Positions 1-14,545 of a stretch of DNA of 64,000 nucleotides are shown in pieces. Both the position numbers and the translations under genes were made by a program. The stretch's first letter is position 1. Each line of letters starts with the position of its first letter. A model generated the notes under the pieces. It saw nothing but the letters and a program-made list of their open reading frames with translations. It had not been told where the DNA came from and did no database searches. Source of the DNA: Syngnathus acus (taxonomy: Eukaryota; Chordata; Actinopteri; Syngnathiformes; Syngnathidae); NCBI RefSeq assembly GCF_901709675.1, contig NC_051096.1:1756001-1820000 (forward strand). The letters run 5' to 3'.

Positions 1-3000
1 AAACAGAGCGGGTCACGTTACTTGTCAGGCGCCTTCCTTTGGGTCACGTCACGACACTCTGCGCAAGTGGTAAGCGCATTACCTCACAGCCGCTCAGGTC
101 CAGAGACACGTCGCCCAGGTTTGGGTTGCACCCCAGGCCCAGCAGCAGCGCCCTGAGAAGACAACGGTAAAGGGCTGACAAGCGTTGGCGGCCATGCGCC
201 ATCCGTGCAGCGGCGCGCTTGCGCACTTCAGAGCCTCGGCGGGAAGTCTGCATCCGGACACGTTGACGGAGACCAGAGCCTGGCTCAGGCTGAAGAACTG
301 CTTGAAGGATGCAGGAACCTCCTTGCACTTCCTGACCATGACGCAAGAACAAGCAGGGCGGCACACACACGTATGTTGACAGGACTGACATGTAACCTGT
401 CAATCCTGTCAACATACGTGTGTGTTTCACCTGTGGGAGTAGATTGTCTTTGACATGTTGAGGACACGCAGATGCTTCAAACATCCTTTGAGAAGAGATG
501 ATGATGTCTGACACAAACACATATGCGCAATCATTTGATGTGATTTTGGAAGATCACCGTGCGTGTGCGCATGCGCACGTGTATGTGCGTTCACCTGCTC
601 CAATGAGCAGTCAGTGGAGGACAAATCCAAAACTTGTAAGCGGTTGTCATGACTCAGGAAGTTATGGAGGTGCTGTCAAAAGCAAGACAACGTGGTTGTT
701 AGCGTGTGGCCGACGTGTTGTGAAAGCGCTCCGTGCCACCTGCAGGTCGTCCCCTCTGAGTGAGTTTCCTGTCAGCTGGAGATGCGTGAGACTGGCGGCC
801 ACGCTGGGGTTGCGGCAGAGCGCCTGACACAGCAAGTTCACGCCTGACACACACACACGCACACACACACACACACACATGCGTGAGCGGGGCCCGCCCT
901 CGGAGAAGGCGTCTGGACAGATGAGTCACCTTTGGGGGACAGCGAGGTCTTGCTGAGGTTCACTCTCTTCAGGCCCATTGCCAGTTTGCCCAGTTGAGCG
1001 CCCAGAGCACACATGCCTCAAACACACACACACACAGCCAGTCATCTCCTAATGGACATACCAGTGTGTGCATGTTGCAGTGCAAAGCGGCGCATGCGTG
1101 TGTTGAACCTTTGTCGTCCAAAGAGTTGTTGCTGAGGTTGAGGGTGTGCAGCGTGGAGGCGGGGTTGTGAGCCAGAGCCAAGGACAGCTTGTGAGCAAAG
1201 TCACTGAGGGAGAGAAACCGGAAGACAAGTTGAAGAAGAAGAAGAAGCACGTGCGCGCTGGCGGTCACGCCCACTCTGACCTTCTGAGGCCGACGTTGTC
1301 CAGGACCAGCTCCTCCAGGCAACTCGATCGGGAGATGACGTGCAGGATCTGCTCGCAAACCTCTGCAGACTACCCGCCCGCGTCAACATTAAGTGGGCCC
1401 CACTCCCTAGCACACGCCAACCTTACCAGTTTGAAGTCCTTCGCCACCAGCTTGATGAACCACTTGTTGTACTCCAGTGTGCCAACGATGGCCACGAGAT
1501 CCCTGAAGAAAAAGAAAGAGGGCATGTCGCAAGCCGTGAACGGAGCTCAGATCTCAAGACCAGACGCACACACCTGCCGTCCAGGTGACTGAAGTCGTGC
1601 AGGTTGAGCTCTGTGGTGTCCTGGCTCAGGTAGATGGTGTCCACGTCCTGATGGGGGAAAACCACAAGTTTTGAAAACTCACCTGCTACAAGACGGTGTT
1701 TTGCATAGGTGCGCAACGTGTTGCCGTCCGCCCACCTATCAAATTCGAAAAGCGCAGCGCAACTATCGTGCTCGGCTATGTGTGACGGCGTTAGCGTCAC
1801 CTTCATTGGCTTCGGCAACAAGAATCAAGTGCCACTCACCCACTGGACCTCCTCCCTGTAGGCCAGGTTGAGGTTGTCGCAGACGGCCCGGTACTGAACC
1901 GAGAAGCCTCCTGGAACAGGATTTAGGAATGGGGATAACTATCAAAGCGCTGCGCTGCGCTGTGCTGCGCTACCCCCCCAACTCTACCGCAAGGCCCCAA
2001 GCCCACAGGGTCCAGCTGCTCCCAGACGGCCATGAGGGCAGCCCAACGCTCAGAAGGCGTCACGTGAAACTTCTTCAGCAGACTCCTGGTGGGAAGACAG
2101 AAAGCCAGAACCTGAGCAAGTCCAACATCTCACACCTAAAATTTGCTCCTTGCTACTAACATGTCTGGGCAGATCCTTGTGAGACTGGCACCGACGTGGG
2201 CGATGACCCGGTCACTGTCCTTCTGGAAACTAAACCACAGCGTGCATGGGCCGCGCTGGCACTCCACTAGCACCTACATGCGCACACACACACACAACAC
2301 ACACACAGCACCAGATATGTAAGCGAGGTGGCACGCGACGGGTGAGTCCAAATCAAGAGTTAGCATGTTACCGAGAGCCACTTCTTGTAACATCTCACCT
2401 GAGTGGGCTTGTTGCTACGGAGACCATGGATGTCCAGGTAGCTGAAGGAGTGCTCCACCTGCACACATGCAATCAAGCTGACTTTCGGAGAGCAAGCTCG
2501 CGATAGATGTGAGACACTGAACACCAACCTTGGAGGGAAAGCGTGCCGACAGCAGGTAGGCTCGATGCGACGACAAGGCCTGCACACAATTGACAAAGAG
2601 CACTTGTGTTTCCACGGTCTTTGTCCGATTTGCTTGATGAGTACAAGCCCACTTTGTCACAAGTTCAGGAGACCACGTCGGCGGATGCGTCGGGACGGGC
2701 CCGGGCGCATGTAGGCATGTGCGGGCTTCGCTGTGGTGTGTACGTGTGTCCGCCCTCAGGTATGCATGTACATATTTGTGCATAAAAGGCAACAGCAAGC
2801 TCACATCCTTGCTGCAGTGCACTGCTTACACTCACCTCGCAGCGGCGTTACGAGGAGACTGGTTCTTGCATCCCTGTTTTCCAGACTAATTTGCATTTCT
2901 TTTATGCTTGAAAAAAAATTGACGGATGCTGTACACACGAAATGAGGGAAATTTATCAGTGTACAAACATCGAGTGGTTGTGACAAAATATCACATCATA

Positions 3001-3963
3001 GCCAATACGATATGTAATGATGCAAATTTGTCCCAAAGCCGCTTACGTTTGTTGCTGAGCAAGAGCCATGACGGCCCAGCGAATGGATTTGGAGGAAGTA
3101 TGGGACCCAAACTGATTGAAACCAGACCGAGGCCAACTCCGCCCAGCAGCCCGACTCCATCAAAACGTATCTCCATATCTCACGATGCCCGAGGTCACTA
3201 AGGTCACTCACCAGCACTTTGTCCACCTTTTCACCTTTGACCTCCGGCTGGAGCTGGCAGCTGAGGGTCAACTCGAGGCTCCGCCCGACCGCCTCCTGCA
3301 CACTCTCTGCCCGCCCGCAACGACACACAAAGCAAGGAAGAGGAATTAGAGGAGATGGTCTTTCAGGGCATAGGCTTGAGATGGACCATTTCTAGAGAGC
3401 CAGGAGAGAAGACAGATCATGGCCGACGCCGGCCCTCTTTTGTCACTTGCTCCATCGCACATCCCAATTGGCTTCACTTGCACAAGTGCGCGTCCACAGT
3501 AGCCTGTGTGAACAACGTTGGAATTCAAGAACATTACGTCCGCACTTTGCGCAACTTTGACAAAGCCAAGTCGCGCAAGGTCTGTGCTTGCTGTAGGGCC
3601 TACAGCAAGCACAGAAGGCCTAGTAGGCTATCATGCTGCTGGCTGAATTGGGTGAGTTGAAACTTTCACAATGCCAACTGAGGATATGTGAAGATTCCGT
3701 CCAACGGGATGGAAAGGGACGTTTGAACTTGGTTTGATATAACGACAATTTGTTTCTATGCATAAGAATGTGTCAGGACACGCCTACTTATCCCCCGCAT
3801 AGGAGCAGGTAACCCGCCCGCCCCCGAGTACAGGGAAAAAAAAAAATCACCTTTTCCCGTGTCACAGTAATTTATGTGACACAAGTCAAGTTTAGAAAAA
3901 GTGCCCCCTCAGAATGCAGCTGTTCTCACCGAGTAAATCCTTTGGCAATTCTGACGGCTCCAT
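1..3963 (-). CDS. carmil1: CARMIL1-like capping protein regulator and myosin 1 linker, 5' part (partial)
   Basis: CARMIL proteins bind and uncap actin capping protein at the leading edge and carry an N-terminal PH-like domain followed by a leucine-rich-repeat solenoid. Seventeen coding exons can be traced on the minus strand with consistent phases: 3963-3930, 3306-3212, 2579-2529, 2458-2399, 2273-2161, 2085-1988, 1910-1840, 1647-1574, 1502-1427, 1369-1281, 1203-1109, 1016-930, 843-740, 672-595, 507-431, 331-227, 152-88. They total 1,372 bp (457 codons). The start exon encodes [11 protein letters not shown] and splices in phase 1 into ESVQEAVGR. Recognisable stretches include [57 protein letters not shown] and [12 protein letters not shown], which match vertebrate CARMIL1 better than CARMIL2 or CARMIL3 as I remember them. 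The rest of the LRR domain and the capping-protein-interaction tail lie left of the window. The paralogue assignment is less sure than the family. Confidence 0.9.
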
Positions 3964-5076
3964 TTCTTGCTTCTCGTCCGGCAGATCACCTTCTTTCACT
4001 TATCTTCTTCTTCTTCCCACCACAACATGGAAACACCCAACCACAAGTACCAGCAAGTCCAAAACGCGCGCGCACATAGTGCCGCCCCGAGCTCGTGCGT
4101 CTAGTCGAGACGCGGCCATAGTGACACCTGGCGTTCATGTAGGATCATTACATCAACATTACGCAAACAAACGAACTCACACTCATGACTCGTTTTATTT
4201 TGTGAAAGCGTCACCACGCCAATAAACTGGATTTGGGGACTTCATTCATAGACCCCCCCACACCCCCGTTTGACATGAATTTGTTGCTAGTGGGGTCGTG
4301 ACCGTTCCCTCTGCTTTTACACTGGAACTGCTTTTACCTTGGAAAACAACTTAGGGTGAACGAAAGCGACTCAGTTGCTTTGCATCGTGATTGTCGGTCA
4401 GCAACAAGCGGAGAACCGGCTGACTGTTCTCAAAACGACTCACCGGTGCTGGGGATGTGCAACTACTAACAAATCAAACATAAGTAGGCAGCACTTTACT
4501 TTTATTGTATTTGAATTTAACACTGTGTGTTTCTTCTGTCTCACATGTTGACTATTTTGTTAAAAAATAAAAAATTGCGTTAACTGGAAAAAAACGTTTA
4601 TTTTCTCGACTCAGATATTTTCATCTGGCAATGTTTTGGGCATGATGTGCTGCTTATTGATGCCCGAGTGAGCCACAGTGACTTAACTACTTACAAAAGC
4701 AGAAGGAGTTCCTCAGAACCCCTTTGCGTGGAAGCGGGAGCTGGGAATGACAGTTGGTCTATCCGAGCACGCTCGCTTCTTGCTCAGGCATGGTAGGGAC
4801 GCCGAAGGATTCCTAAGCGGCGACGGGATTTAGAGTGGACAGAACGGGGCGATTGGGGGGTGCCCCGAATGCCCCACCAAAGCACTGGCGGCGCCAACTC
4901 AGGAAGCTCACGGGTGGGACACTCTTCTCGCGACAGGTGCCCCATCTCTTGAGTAGCGAGCGAGGAAAAGATTGCAAACACCTGGTCAAGTGGCACCTGA
5001 CAAGGTCGACTTTCTACTTGTCACACCGATGGAGGACTTGTTTTTCACAGGATGGTCAGGCCCAGTCGACCAGGCC
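3964..5076. promoter_or_regulatory. Intergenic stretch: CARMIL 5' flank and VPS52 3' flank
   Basis: This 1.1 kb lies between the CARMIL-like start codon and the VPS52 stop codon, both on the minus strand. It must hold the CARMIL promoter and the VPS52 3' UTR. Two minus-strand AATAAA signals are visible, at 4598-4603 (about 475 bases past the VPS52 stop) and at 4500-4505. I see no TATA box or other gene here. Confidence 0.4.
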
Positions 5077-8000
5077 TCAGAAGTTGGGCTTGTGCTTCTT
5101 GACTTCTACCATTAGGTGATGCAGGTTGATGAGTTCAGATCGGGCCGGAAGGCCGCGGAATGCGGGCTGGTTGAGGATCTTGTGGAAGCCGTGGTAGTAC
5201 TGGATCAGCTGGGTGAGGGCGCCCTGCGGTGGCGGGAACAGCGGTGGCATCAGGCGGGCGCCGTCAAGCGGGCGCAGAGTACGCAAGCGAGCCCCCTTGT
5301 CCTCACCTGAATGATGCCGGTCCCATTCTTAAAGTTGGTGAAAGACCTCATGACGTCCTGGCTCATGGCCTCCACGGACTGCTTCCACGAAGCCGAGAAG
5401 CCTCGCACCAGCTGGCAGATGTGAGCTGAAGACGCGCGCGCACAACACGTGAGCATTGGGTTGTGCAATCCATGCACCTGGAGTCTCCTTGGCCATATTG
5501 TACCAGGCTGACGAGTGCAGGCAAGCAAGGAAGGAAGGAAGGCACGAGGCATTTACAGTGGGCTCGCTCACCTTCATCGCTCTTGAGGCGCTCCAGTTGC
5601 CCTTTCTCCATCAGGGCCTCGGCTTCCTTCACGAAGGAGATCATCCCCCCGAAAGGTGCCGACAGGATCTCCTCGATGAACTCCTGCTAGTGGCACGCCA
5701 GAGAGCCTTTCAGCACGCGCACACGCACCCTTGTGCCACAAGACCGCCACTTGCCTGCGTCCTGGCTAGAAGGAGTTGCTGGAAGCCTTCCACCTCCTTG
5801 CTGTCGTCTGCCGCCCTCTCCTGGACAAACGGGACGTCAAGCGCTCGCATTTGCCATCGCTGCGCCACATGCGGACTCACTGTGAGGACGCCGAGCATCA
5901 TGTCGTAGTTGTTGATGAGGAAGATGAGTTGCTCCCTCCTGGAGGGGAATTCTGCCGCCATCTTCAGCACAAAGTTCTCCACCTCTGCCTGAAAAGTACC
6001 ACGCTATATCACAGCAGCCTTCTCCTATTCAGCGGGCCGGCGTTACCTGCAGCTGGGCCAGCAGAGCGTCCGTCCTCTCATTGGGGAAGGTCTGGTTGAT
6101 GCCGACCACGGCCGAGGAGAACTCGGCGTAGCGGCGTGTGATCTGAAATGAGGTAGCTGACATAGCGGGAGGGCGGGGCCGCTCGGGTTCTTTCACGAAC
6201 CCCAACGTCCGCTGTTGACAATCAACAACCAAGGGGCCGCTTGGACCGTAAAATTCCCCCACGTATCTGATCAACGATGAGCCGTGCGCATCTGCATTAG
6301 CAGTGCAAGTCAAACAACGGGGCCGGAAGGACAACGTGAACGCAACAAGTTGACCTGGAGAACATCCTGCCGTCAACCTGGCTTTGGCCATGTCTTCATT
6401 GATATGGACAGCAGAGGGCGATAATGCTCAGTATGGAAAAAGTGATTCATGTGTTGATTTGATTGAAGAGCTTGTGCTTTATGACTTGAGACATCAGGCC
6501 GTAAATGGTGAATGAGTCAACTTCATTTTTCATTCCGCCAAACACCAAAAAAGGATGCGAGTGATATTTGCGGCCTTCATTGAGCTTTTTTTTTTTTGGT
6601 CAGTTATTTTGTTGTGGAGTGCGCTCGATTGACATTGAGGTGGTTAAGGTCTGCTACGTACGTAGTGCGGCCGAGTGTCGAGCAGTCCCAGCTTCTGCGG
6701 GTCGGTGTTCCTGATGCTGTGGATGTTCATCTCCAGGATGAGCTCAAAGCGCGGCCACAGCAGCTCCAGCACCGCCTCCCAGTACCTGTCACGCACAAGT
6801 GCAGGGTCAGGCTGAGAGGCGTCCAGAGCCAGGCCGACTAACGGGCAAGCGCAGGCAGACTCACTTGTCTAGGGCCGGGATGTTCCTTTTGGTGGCGATG
6901 GCTCGGAAACGCAAGATGATGTGGATGCACAGGAAGACAGCGATGCCGTCGTAGCAGTCCGACACGTATGTCGACATGCTCTTCTACACTTGCACAAGCA
7001 CAGTTGAGCATCAGGTTACGGTAACGCCGCTTGTGGCCGTTTCCGGTGCGGGAAAGCGCAGCACGAGGTCGGGCAACGTACCAGGAACATGCTTAGCGTC
7101 TTTCCCATGATGCTATTAAAGAGGTCCAGGGCGGAATTTCCCGCCACCATGAAGAAGTCACACAGGAAGAGGAACTCCCTGCAGCCGTTATCCAGCAGGG
7201 CGTAGTGTTGGCTGCGGAACAGTGTCTCATATGGATACTGTGGACGGTGCATGAGCCAAACTTTAGTAAGCGCCACACCCGCTTCCATTCCTCACATACT
7301 GTTCACTTTGTTCAAGCGCGCGTGGCTGACGGACAGCGGTCAGCGCTCACCCTGCTGTCGCCCCTCTGCGCCGTGTGAGGAACCAAAATGGGACCCTCCA
7401 GCTCAGGGGGACTCAGGATGGCGCCTCGCTGGCCCAGAGTGAAGATGGTGTTCCTGCTCTTCAGAGACGGTTTGGAGAAGAAACCTGCGGCAGGAGGTTC
7501 ATTCTCTGACATAAAGTCCTACACACAAACCATATACGTAGGGGCTGATATGCATTGAGAGTGTTACTAGTTACAAGAGTTGCCAATCATCTCAGGAGGC
7601 GCTAGTGGCGTGCCCGAATGTTTTGTGCGCTTGTGCAGCTGCGCCTCAAGCAATTTTGGGCGGACACACCCGCACTTTCAATTGGCTCCAGGTATTTCTT
7701 CTCTTCACTTAGCCATAAAAGTCGCACTTACACACCTCACGCACGTACGTGGGCACTTCAACCGGGACATTCTATTCTCTTCTCTTCTCATCAAAAGCTA
7801 TGATGACTGACACACTTGCAACATTACCTTTTTTGGCGGTGTCTTCAACTCCCATCAGATCGTCCTTGTCAGCAACTTCCTCATACTACGCACGCACGCA
7901 CGCGCGCACACACGCACACACACACAGCGGTTAGCCCATTCACACGGACAAATCCCCACCCAGCCTTTGTCTCGTAATTATCCACATGAAAATGACAATT

Positions 8001-11000
8001 TGGAAAATCACTGTTGCTTTATGACACAAGTATCCTTGCTCATCCGCCACGAGCAAAAAAACAATGAACGGTGTGTTTTCTTATTTGGACAACAATCTTT
8101 TTTTGTTGTTGTCTCCGAGTGATGCCATGCGCTTCTCAACAACCAGGGTGCAAGCGCCAAGGGAAACTTTCAAAAGTGCTGCATGACTGTGCAGGAAAAA
8201 AACAAAATCAGATGTTGACGTTGGCGGAGCGCTGTCATTGGGGCCAAATTGTGCGTGGCGAACCATGTGCGCAATTGCTAGGGCGCCGTTTGTGTCCGAC
8301 CGCCAAATCAACGTCGAGGAACTTTAAGGGGAAGTTTCGGGGGAGTGGCCGCAATCGAGAAGTCGCAAGCGCATTGTCAAAGTTGAGCCAAACCATAGGC
8401 CAGGCCCTTCGCAAGAATATGTGTTACGTGCGTGACTGCTTGGGGAAATTGGATGACCCCAAAAAAGGAAACAAGGGAGAAACGGAACATCTTGTCACAT
8501 GTCGCCTCCCTTGTTTTGTTTTAAACTGGAAATCTTCCAAGAGGACAAAAGCTCAAGTCAATTAATGCCAATTAGCCATCTGCTGTCTAATGACAGGGTG
8601 TGTGTATGTGTGTATGTGTGTGTGTGTGTGTGTGTATGTGCGCGTGCGCACGCATGTGAGTGCATTGCATTCACACACACTGGCGTGCATCTTGCGGGCG
8701 CTCACCTGCACCTTGAGCAGACGGCTGCTGTACGACTTGAAGTAGCTGAAATAGATCTTACTCATGGTGTCCACGTAATCGTCTCGTACCTCCTTGGCCA
8801 CCGTCCTCTCATTGGCCAGGAGGAACTGGTAGAAGAACCTGTGCAAGCACGCAGGTTCACGTGGATGTCGCAAGTGCGCATGTGAGTGTGTGCGCACACA
8901 CCTGTACTTGAGCAGCGTGTTCTGTGGGATCTGATAGTTGGTCATGGGCTTCCTGAAGGAGTAGATCTTCTGGAGGATAAACTCTCGAATCTTCCACACA
9001 GCCTGAAGTTGGGAAAAAATAAAGACAAAACAAAAGTATTGGGACACATCAAGGAAGCCCAGAAAATGTGGACTTGTGGTTGACAGTGGCATTTACCCCG
9101 CCAAGTTTCGCACGCGTGCTCTGCATGCACAATTGCCCGGCTGCCCACTTGGCGGGTTTTAGATTGAGGGCTGCGGTCGCACTCGGCGAAGTGCGGGCCG
9201 GTAAAGTCAACTGAAATGGACTCTGCTGGTTCGGGCGGAAAAGCGCGACTGGTTTAACTTGCTAGCGATGGCCCTCTTCCATAAAGCCACTGAGCAATGA
9301 ACGAGCAATGACGTGTTGCTTCCGTGAGCACAAATGTTCACTAACCGCTCCCTTCACGCACGCACGCGGAATCTAATCATCAGTCTCGGGCTGGGCATCC
9401 GGTTGCCAAGGTAGCAAAATGTTTCCTAATCAAATGTGCAACAATTTTCAGGGCAGGGTGGACGGGTCGGGCCTGTTACGAAGACACCTGCCAACGCTTC
9501 GATTGTGGAAAAACAAATCCATAGCGTTCATACGGGCGTGCAGACTCACCACCGAGGCAACCTTGGTTTGACTGAGTGTCATGTCTAGCGGGTACGCTAC
9601 CTTTGATGACAAACCAAATGGACCGAGCCCCGCTCACCTTGACCTTGAGGCGGTCCACGATGTCCTGGACGTCGGAGCAGGCCAGCGTCTCTCGAAAGCT
9701 GAGCTCCTTGGCCAAGTTGATCTTGCCGTTGAGCTCGTGCAGCTGCTCCACAAAGTCCTGCTCTGTCACTGGAGTGTCCAGGATGGCGCTGGACAGACAA
9801 AGGACGCCCCGTTTACTCACTCACTCACTCACTCACTCACTCACTCATTTGTTCCCTCTTGCTAACTCTTTCAATTTTGCCTTTCAGGGACTCCCGATTT
9901 GATGTGTAAAGGTGCGAGTGCCTTGTCGGCCCATACTGAAATTTCACCCCAAAGGTCTCGCGGCGGCCATCTTACGAGATCATGGCTCCGGGCACCAGCA
10001 GCTCGTCCACCAGCTGGCTGAGCTGGCCACGCACCGCCTGGCGGTTCTTCAGACGCACATTCATGCTGAGCGACTGCTGCTGCAGTGTGTGGATCTCACC
10101 GCTGATAGACGACAGGTCGCTCTGGAAGCCGCTCAGCATCTCTTCCATCCGCTACAAGGCAGCCGAGCGTGAGGCAGAGCAGCCGGTGGAGGGGCCTGCT
10201 AAATGGGCGCCTACCTCCAAAATGGCATCACATGCGCCGATCTGATGGTGCAGCAAAGCGATGTTCTGGCTCTCCTTGATGTCTGGTGACGTCGCTCAGG
10301 AGAAAAAAAAAACAATGTGCGCATGTCGTGGAAATGTGTTCAAAACAATGCGGGATACAGTCTTTGATGGAGGCTTGCTCGATCCGCTCCAGTTCCGCCT
10401 CCACTTGTTTGGAGTATTGCCGAAGATCCACACCCTGCCGCAAAAACAAACAAACAAACAAACAAACAAAGGAGAAAATAAATTAGGGCCCTCCGGTAGC
10501 TGCGACGTGAAGAGGGACAAATGCGAGCGCTCACCGTTCCGAGGGCTTCTTTGACAAGCTCGTCCTCTAGATTGGCCTGGATATGAACTGAGGGATGAGA
10601 CGCCACATTAAAGAGTCAGCCTTCGACACGACACGCCCGCTAACCGGCCGTGCAAAGGCCGACCTGATCACCGCCCGGCCCGCCAAAGGGCTCGGTCGGG
10701 TAATTGCCGACCGCGGCCCAAACCCGGCGAAGGAGTGAGCCGCGATAGGTTGTTATCTGAGCCTGCCGGGACCATGACGTAATTTTGGTCAGGCCGCAAA
10801 TCAAAACGACAACATCTATTTCAGAAACTTGAGTGGCTGCATGGCACGGCGGGCCTTACGGTCCACTTCGTCCAAGATCAAGTCCTCAGTGGTCAGGTCC
10901 AGTTCACCCGGGTGCAGCTGGGCCATTTCCCCGTCACTCACCTGGGGAAAAACAAACAAGTGGGCAAACAAGCCGTTTTTACCCCCTTTGCCTCATAGAA

Positions 11001-11990
11001 AGACATCTCATTTGCACATCAATCCAGAACCCAGTCCCACATTTCATAAATACTTTTTTTGGGGCATTCATCAAGGTCAGGGCACTAAGTCGGTGGCAAG
11101 CGGACTGCTCAGTTGCTCACAGACGATGTGGCATCCCGATGAAGCCTTTTTCTGAGACGAGAGCCCAAATACCTTCTTCTATGACATCCCGAACAGTGTA
11201 TTCAATGCCCTGAGGTTTGCTTTTTTTGGTACCCATCAGTTGTACACTACTTTTCAAGATGCATTGGAGCCACAAGCCCAGGCGTCGGGAACCTATGGCT
11301 GCGAGCCAATATGGCTCTTTTGGTGACGTTATTAAAAAGAATACATTAGTACAGTCAAAAAATCGTTGGTCTTAATTAAAATACATGCATTTAATTGTAT
11401 CTAGCCTATCTGATCTTTTTTTGTTTTTATTTTATAAATGGTATGGCTCTCACGGGATATTATTTGTAAAAAATAGGTATGGCTCTGTCCGCCAAAAAGG
11501 TTCCCGACCCCTGCACTCGCCTGTCGAAAGGTGAACGTGTACTCGCTGCAAAATGGGCCAACTTGCACTCTTGAGGAATGGGAGGAGTGATGAAGCTGAG
11601 ACTCCACTTGACGATGCCATAAGAATATGTGCTAACGTTTTTCATCGACGTTACGAGTTTCGGCGTGCTCTGTCGTCTTGCACGCCGAAACTAGCCGTCG
11701 AATTAAAAACATGATAAGGAGAAGGAATTCTAAGCTAATGTTACGTTCACAAGCAGACAAAATGAATTTCGTTAACCGATGTTATGTTGTTTTGCTCGTG
11801 CAATTGAATGGAGGTAAATTACTTCCGGGAAGAGAACGTGGAAGGCTTGCTGAACAAACTCGAACGGACAACCACGACATTAAGCTCACTCGACAAAATT
11901 AAAAGTCACCTCGTCGTGAAAGAAGGCCAAGGCCGCATGTGACTGTGTCGTCCTCTCCGCAGGGTTTACATCTGCGGTAGCCTCCGCCAT
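5077..11990 (-). CDS. vps52: VPS52, subunit of the GARP and EARP tethering complexes
   Basis: VPS52 is the core coiled-coil subunit of GARP (with VPS51, VPS53, VPS54), which tethers endosome-derived carriers at the trans-Golgi network, and of EARP on recycling endosomes. Twenty exons assemble in frame: 11990-11910, 10941-10860, 10587-10535, 10434-10359, 10282-10215, 10151-9976, 9788-9638, 9002-8902, 8838-8706, 7885-7828, 7484-7351, 7237-7082, 6983-6865, 6785-6662, 6142-6047, 5988-5881, 5820-5755, 5683-5572, 5425-5307, 5223-5077. The sum is 2,160 bp, so 719 aa against 723 in human. Diagnostic stretches are HIQANLEDELVKEAL, GVDLRQYSKQVE, IREFILQKIYSFRKPMTN, GFFSKPSL, FRSQHYALLDN, ITRRYAEFSSA, FLINNYDMMLGVL, SQDVMRSFTNF and the C-terminus VEVKKHKPNF. 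The start ATG (11990) gives MAEATADVNPAER, unlike the mammalian N-terminus but in phase. The exon ending at 5755 uses a GC donor. No frame disruption was seen. Confidence 0.97.
5753..5754 (-). other. vps52: GC splice donor (GC-AG intron) in VPS52
   Basis: The exon at 5820-5755 ends in CAG and is followed by GCAAGT on the minus strand. The acceptor of this intron, before the exon starting at 5683, is a normal AG. CAG|GCAAGT is the standard context of a GC-AG U2-type intron, and both flanking exons are in phase 0. Confidence 0.8.
11279..11513. mobile_element. Short non-autonomous hAT-like MITE in VPS52 intron 1
   Basis: The 235-bp element begins CAGGCGTCGGGAACC and ends GGTTCCCGACCCCTG, an inverted pair of the hAT CAGGGGTCGGGAACC type. 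It is flanked by the 8-mers cacaagcc and cactcgcc (6 of 8 identical), an eroded 8-bp target duplication as expected for hAT. It has no coding capacity and lies in the first VPS52 intron. Confidence 0.7.
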
Positions 11991-12564
11991 TGTTGCCGTG
12001 ACGTCATGTGGTGGAACGAAAAAATACCGACCACTAAACAAGAACAAAATAACAACAAAAAATCACTCACGTCTTTCCTCATGCTCCAGCAAAATCTTAT
12101 TTCTTAGGCATAAAGTTGCTCATTTTGACGTGTTATCCTAAATTCGGAACGTGCAGGGTTAAATTGGGTTTTGTGCATTTCGCAGTAAAGGAAAATTGCG
12201 CATTTTTATGCCCATTTTATCCTGACAGCAAAACAGTTTAACCGTCTCGTGTATTCAAATTTATTTATGACGATAAGATCATGGGGGTTAAATAAGCAAT
12301 TAATAAATACAATTATATATTCAACCACAGCTACCGCTGTAACATACCACTTTTTTCTATGGAACCAAAATACATTTTCATTCGCCAATTTAAGGATGAA
12401 GTGGCTACAAATATGACTTTAATGTCGAGACTAAGAAAATGTTCACGGAGTATGTCGAAAAAATTGTCGGACAATTCAGAGTGTGTACCGACTTCCGCCC
12501 TCAGCACGGTCAAACTGTCGCGAGACTTGCATCACTTCCTTTCTACGCGGAACAAGCTTTCAAG
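11991..12564. promoter_or_regulatory. Shared VPS52/RPS18 divergent promoter interval
   Basis: The start codons of VPS52 (minus) and RPS18 (plus) are about 575 bp apart and face away from each other, so both promoters lie here. A pyrimidine run beginning with C at 12535 (cttcctttct) just before the RPS18 ATG looks like the 5' TOP start typical of ribosomal-protein mRNAs. No TATA box is evident. The exact start sites are inferred. Confidence 0.55.
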
Positions 12565-13999
<1,435 letters not shown>

Positions 14000-14027
14000 A
14001 CTCAGTGCCGTTGTGGCTTTTGTTATC

Positions 14028-14033
14028 AATAAA
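14028..14033 (+). terminator. RPS18 polyadenylation signal AATAAA
   Basis: A canonical AATAAA lies about 29 bases after the RPS18 stop codon. This short 3' UTR is typical of ribosomal-protein mRNAs. Confidence 0.85.
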
Positions 14034-14545
14034 TTGCTTCAAACAAACCAATCTTTCTGCTCTCTCATTCCCTGATTGAAACCGGACTAAGCAATCTGAT
14101 TCATCGCTAGCGTAGCCTAGCCGCACCGTGTCACAGCGGAAGCAAGACTAACGCTGCATTGTAGGAAAGTCTGACTAGAAAAAGCGCACTCCGACACAAA
14201 CCAGTAGGTCCGAGTTGCAATGGCGACTCGGGTGTGATTTGTACTGACTGATATGCCATTATGTGCCTGCAAGAAATTATTTGGCAAAACGAATGAAATG
14301 TTTAGAAGATATGAGATTGAGAAAATTGCGAAGGTTTGCTGAAGCGACGTCATTTTGTTATTGTGGCTCAATGACGTCGCTTTTGTGCGATGCACATCAA
14401 GAGGAATCCAACTCCCGGTTGACTGACGTTTTTTTGCTGCCGTGCAATCCTATGGAAATAAATGCATTTGACAACCCCCCAAAGCTGGTGTTTCAGAATT
14501 AATTGACATTTCCCTAACTATTTGAATTTGTAAACATTTTATGTA

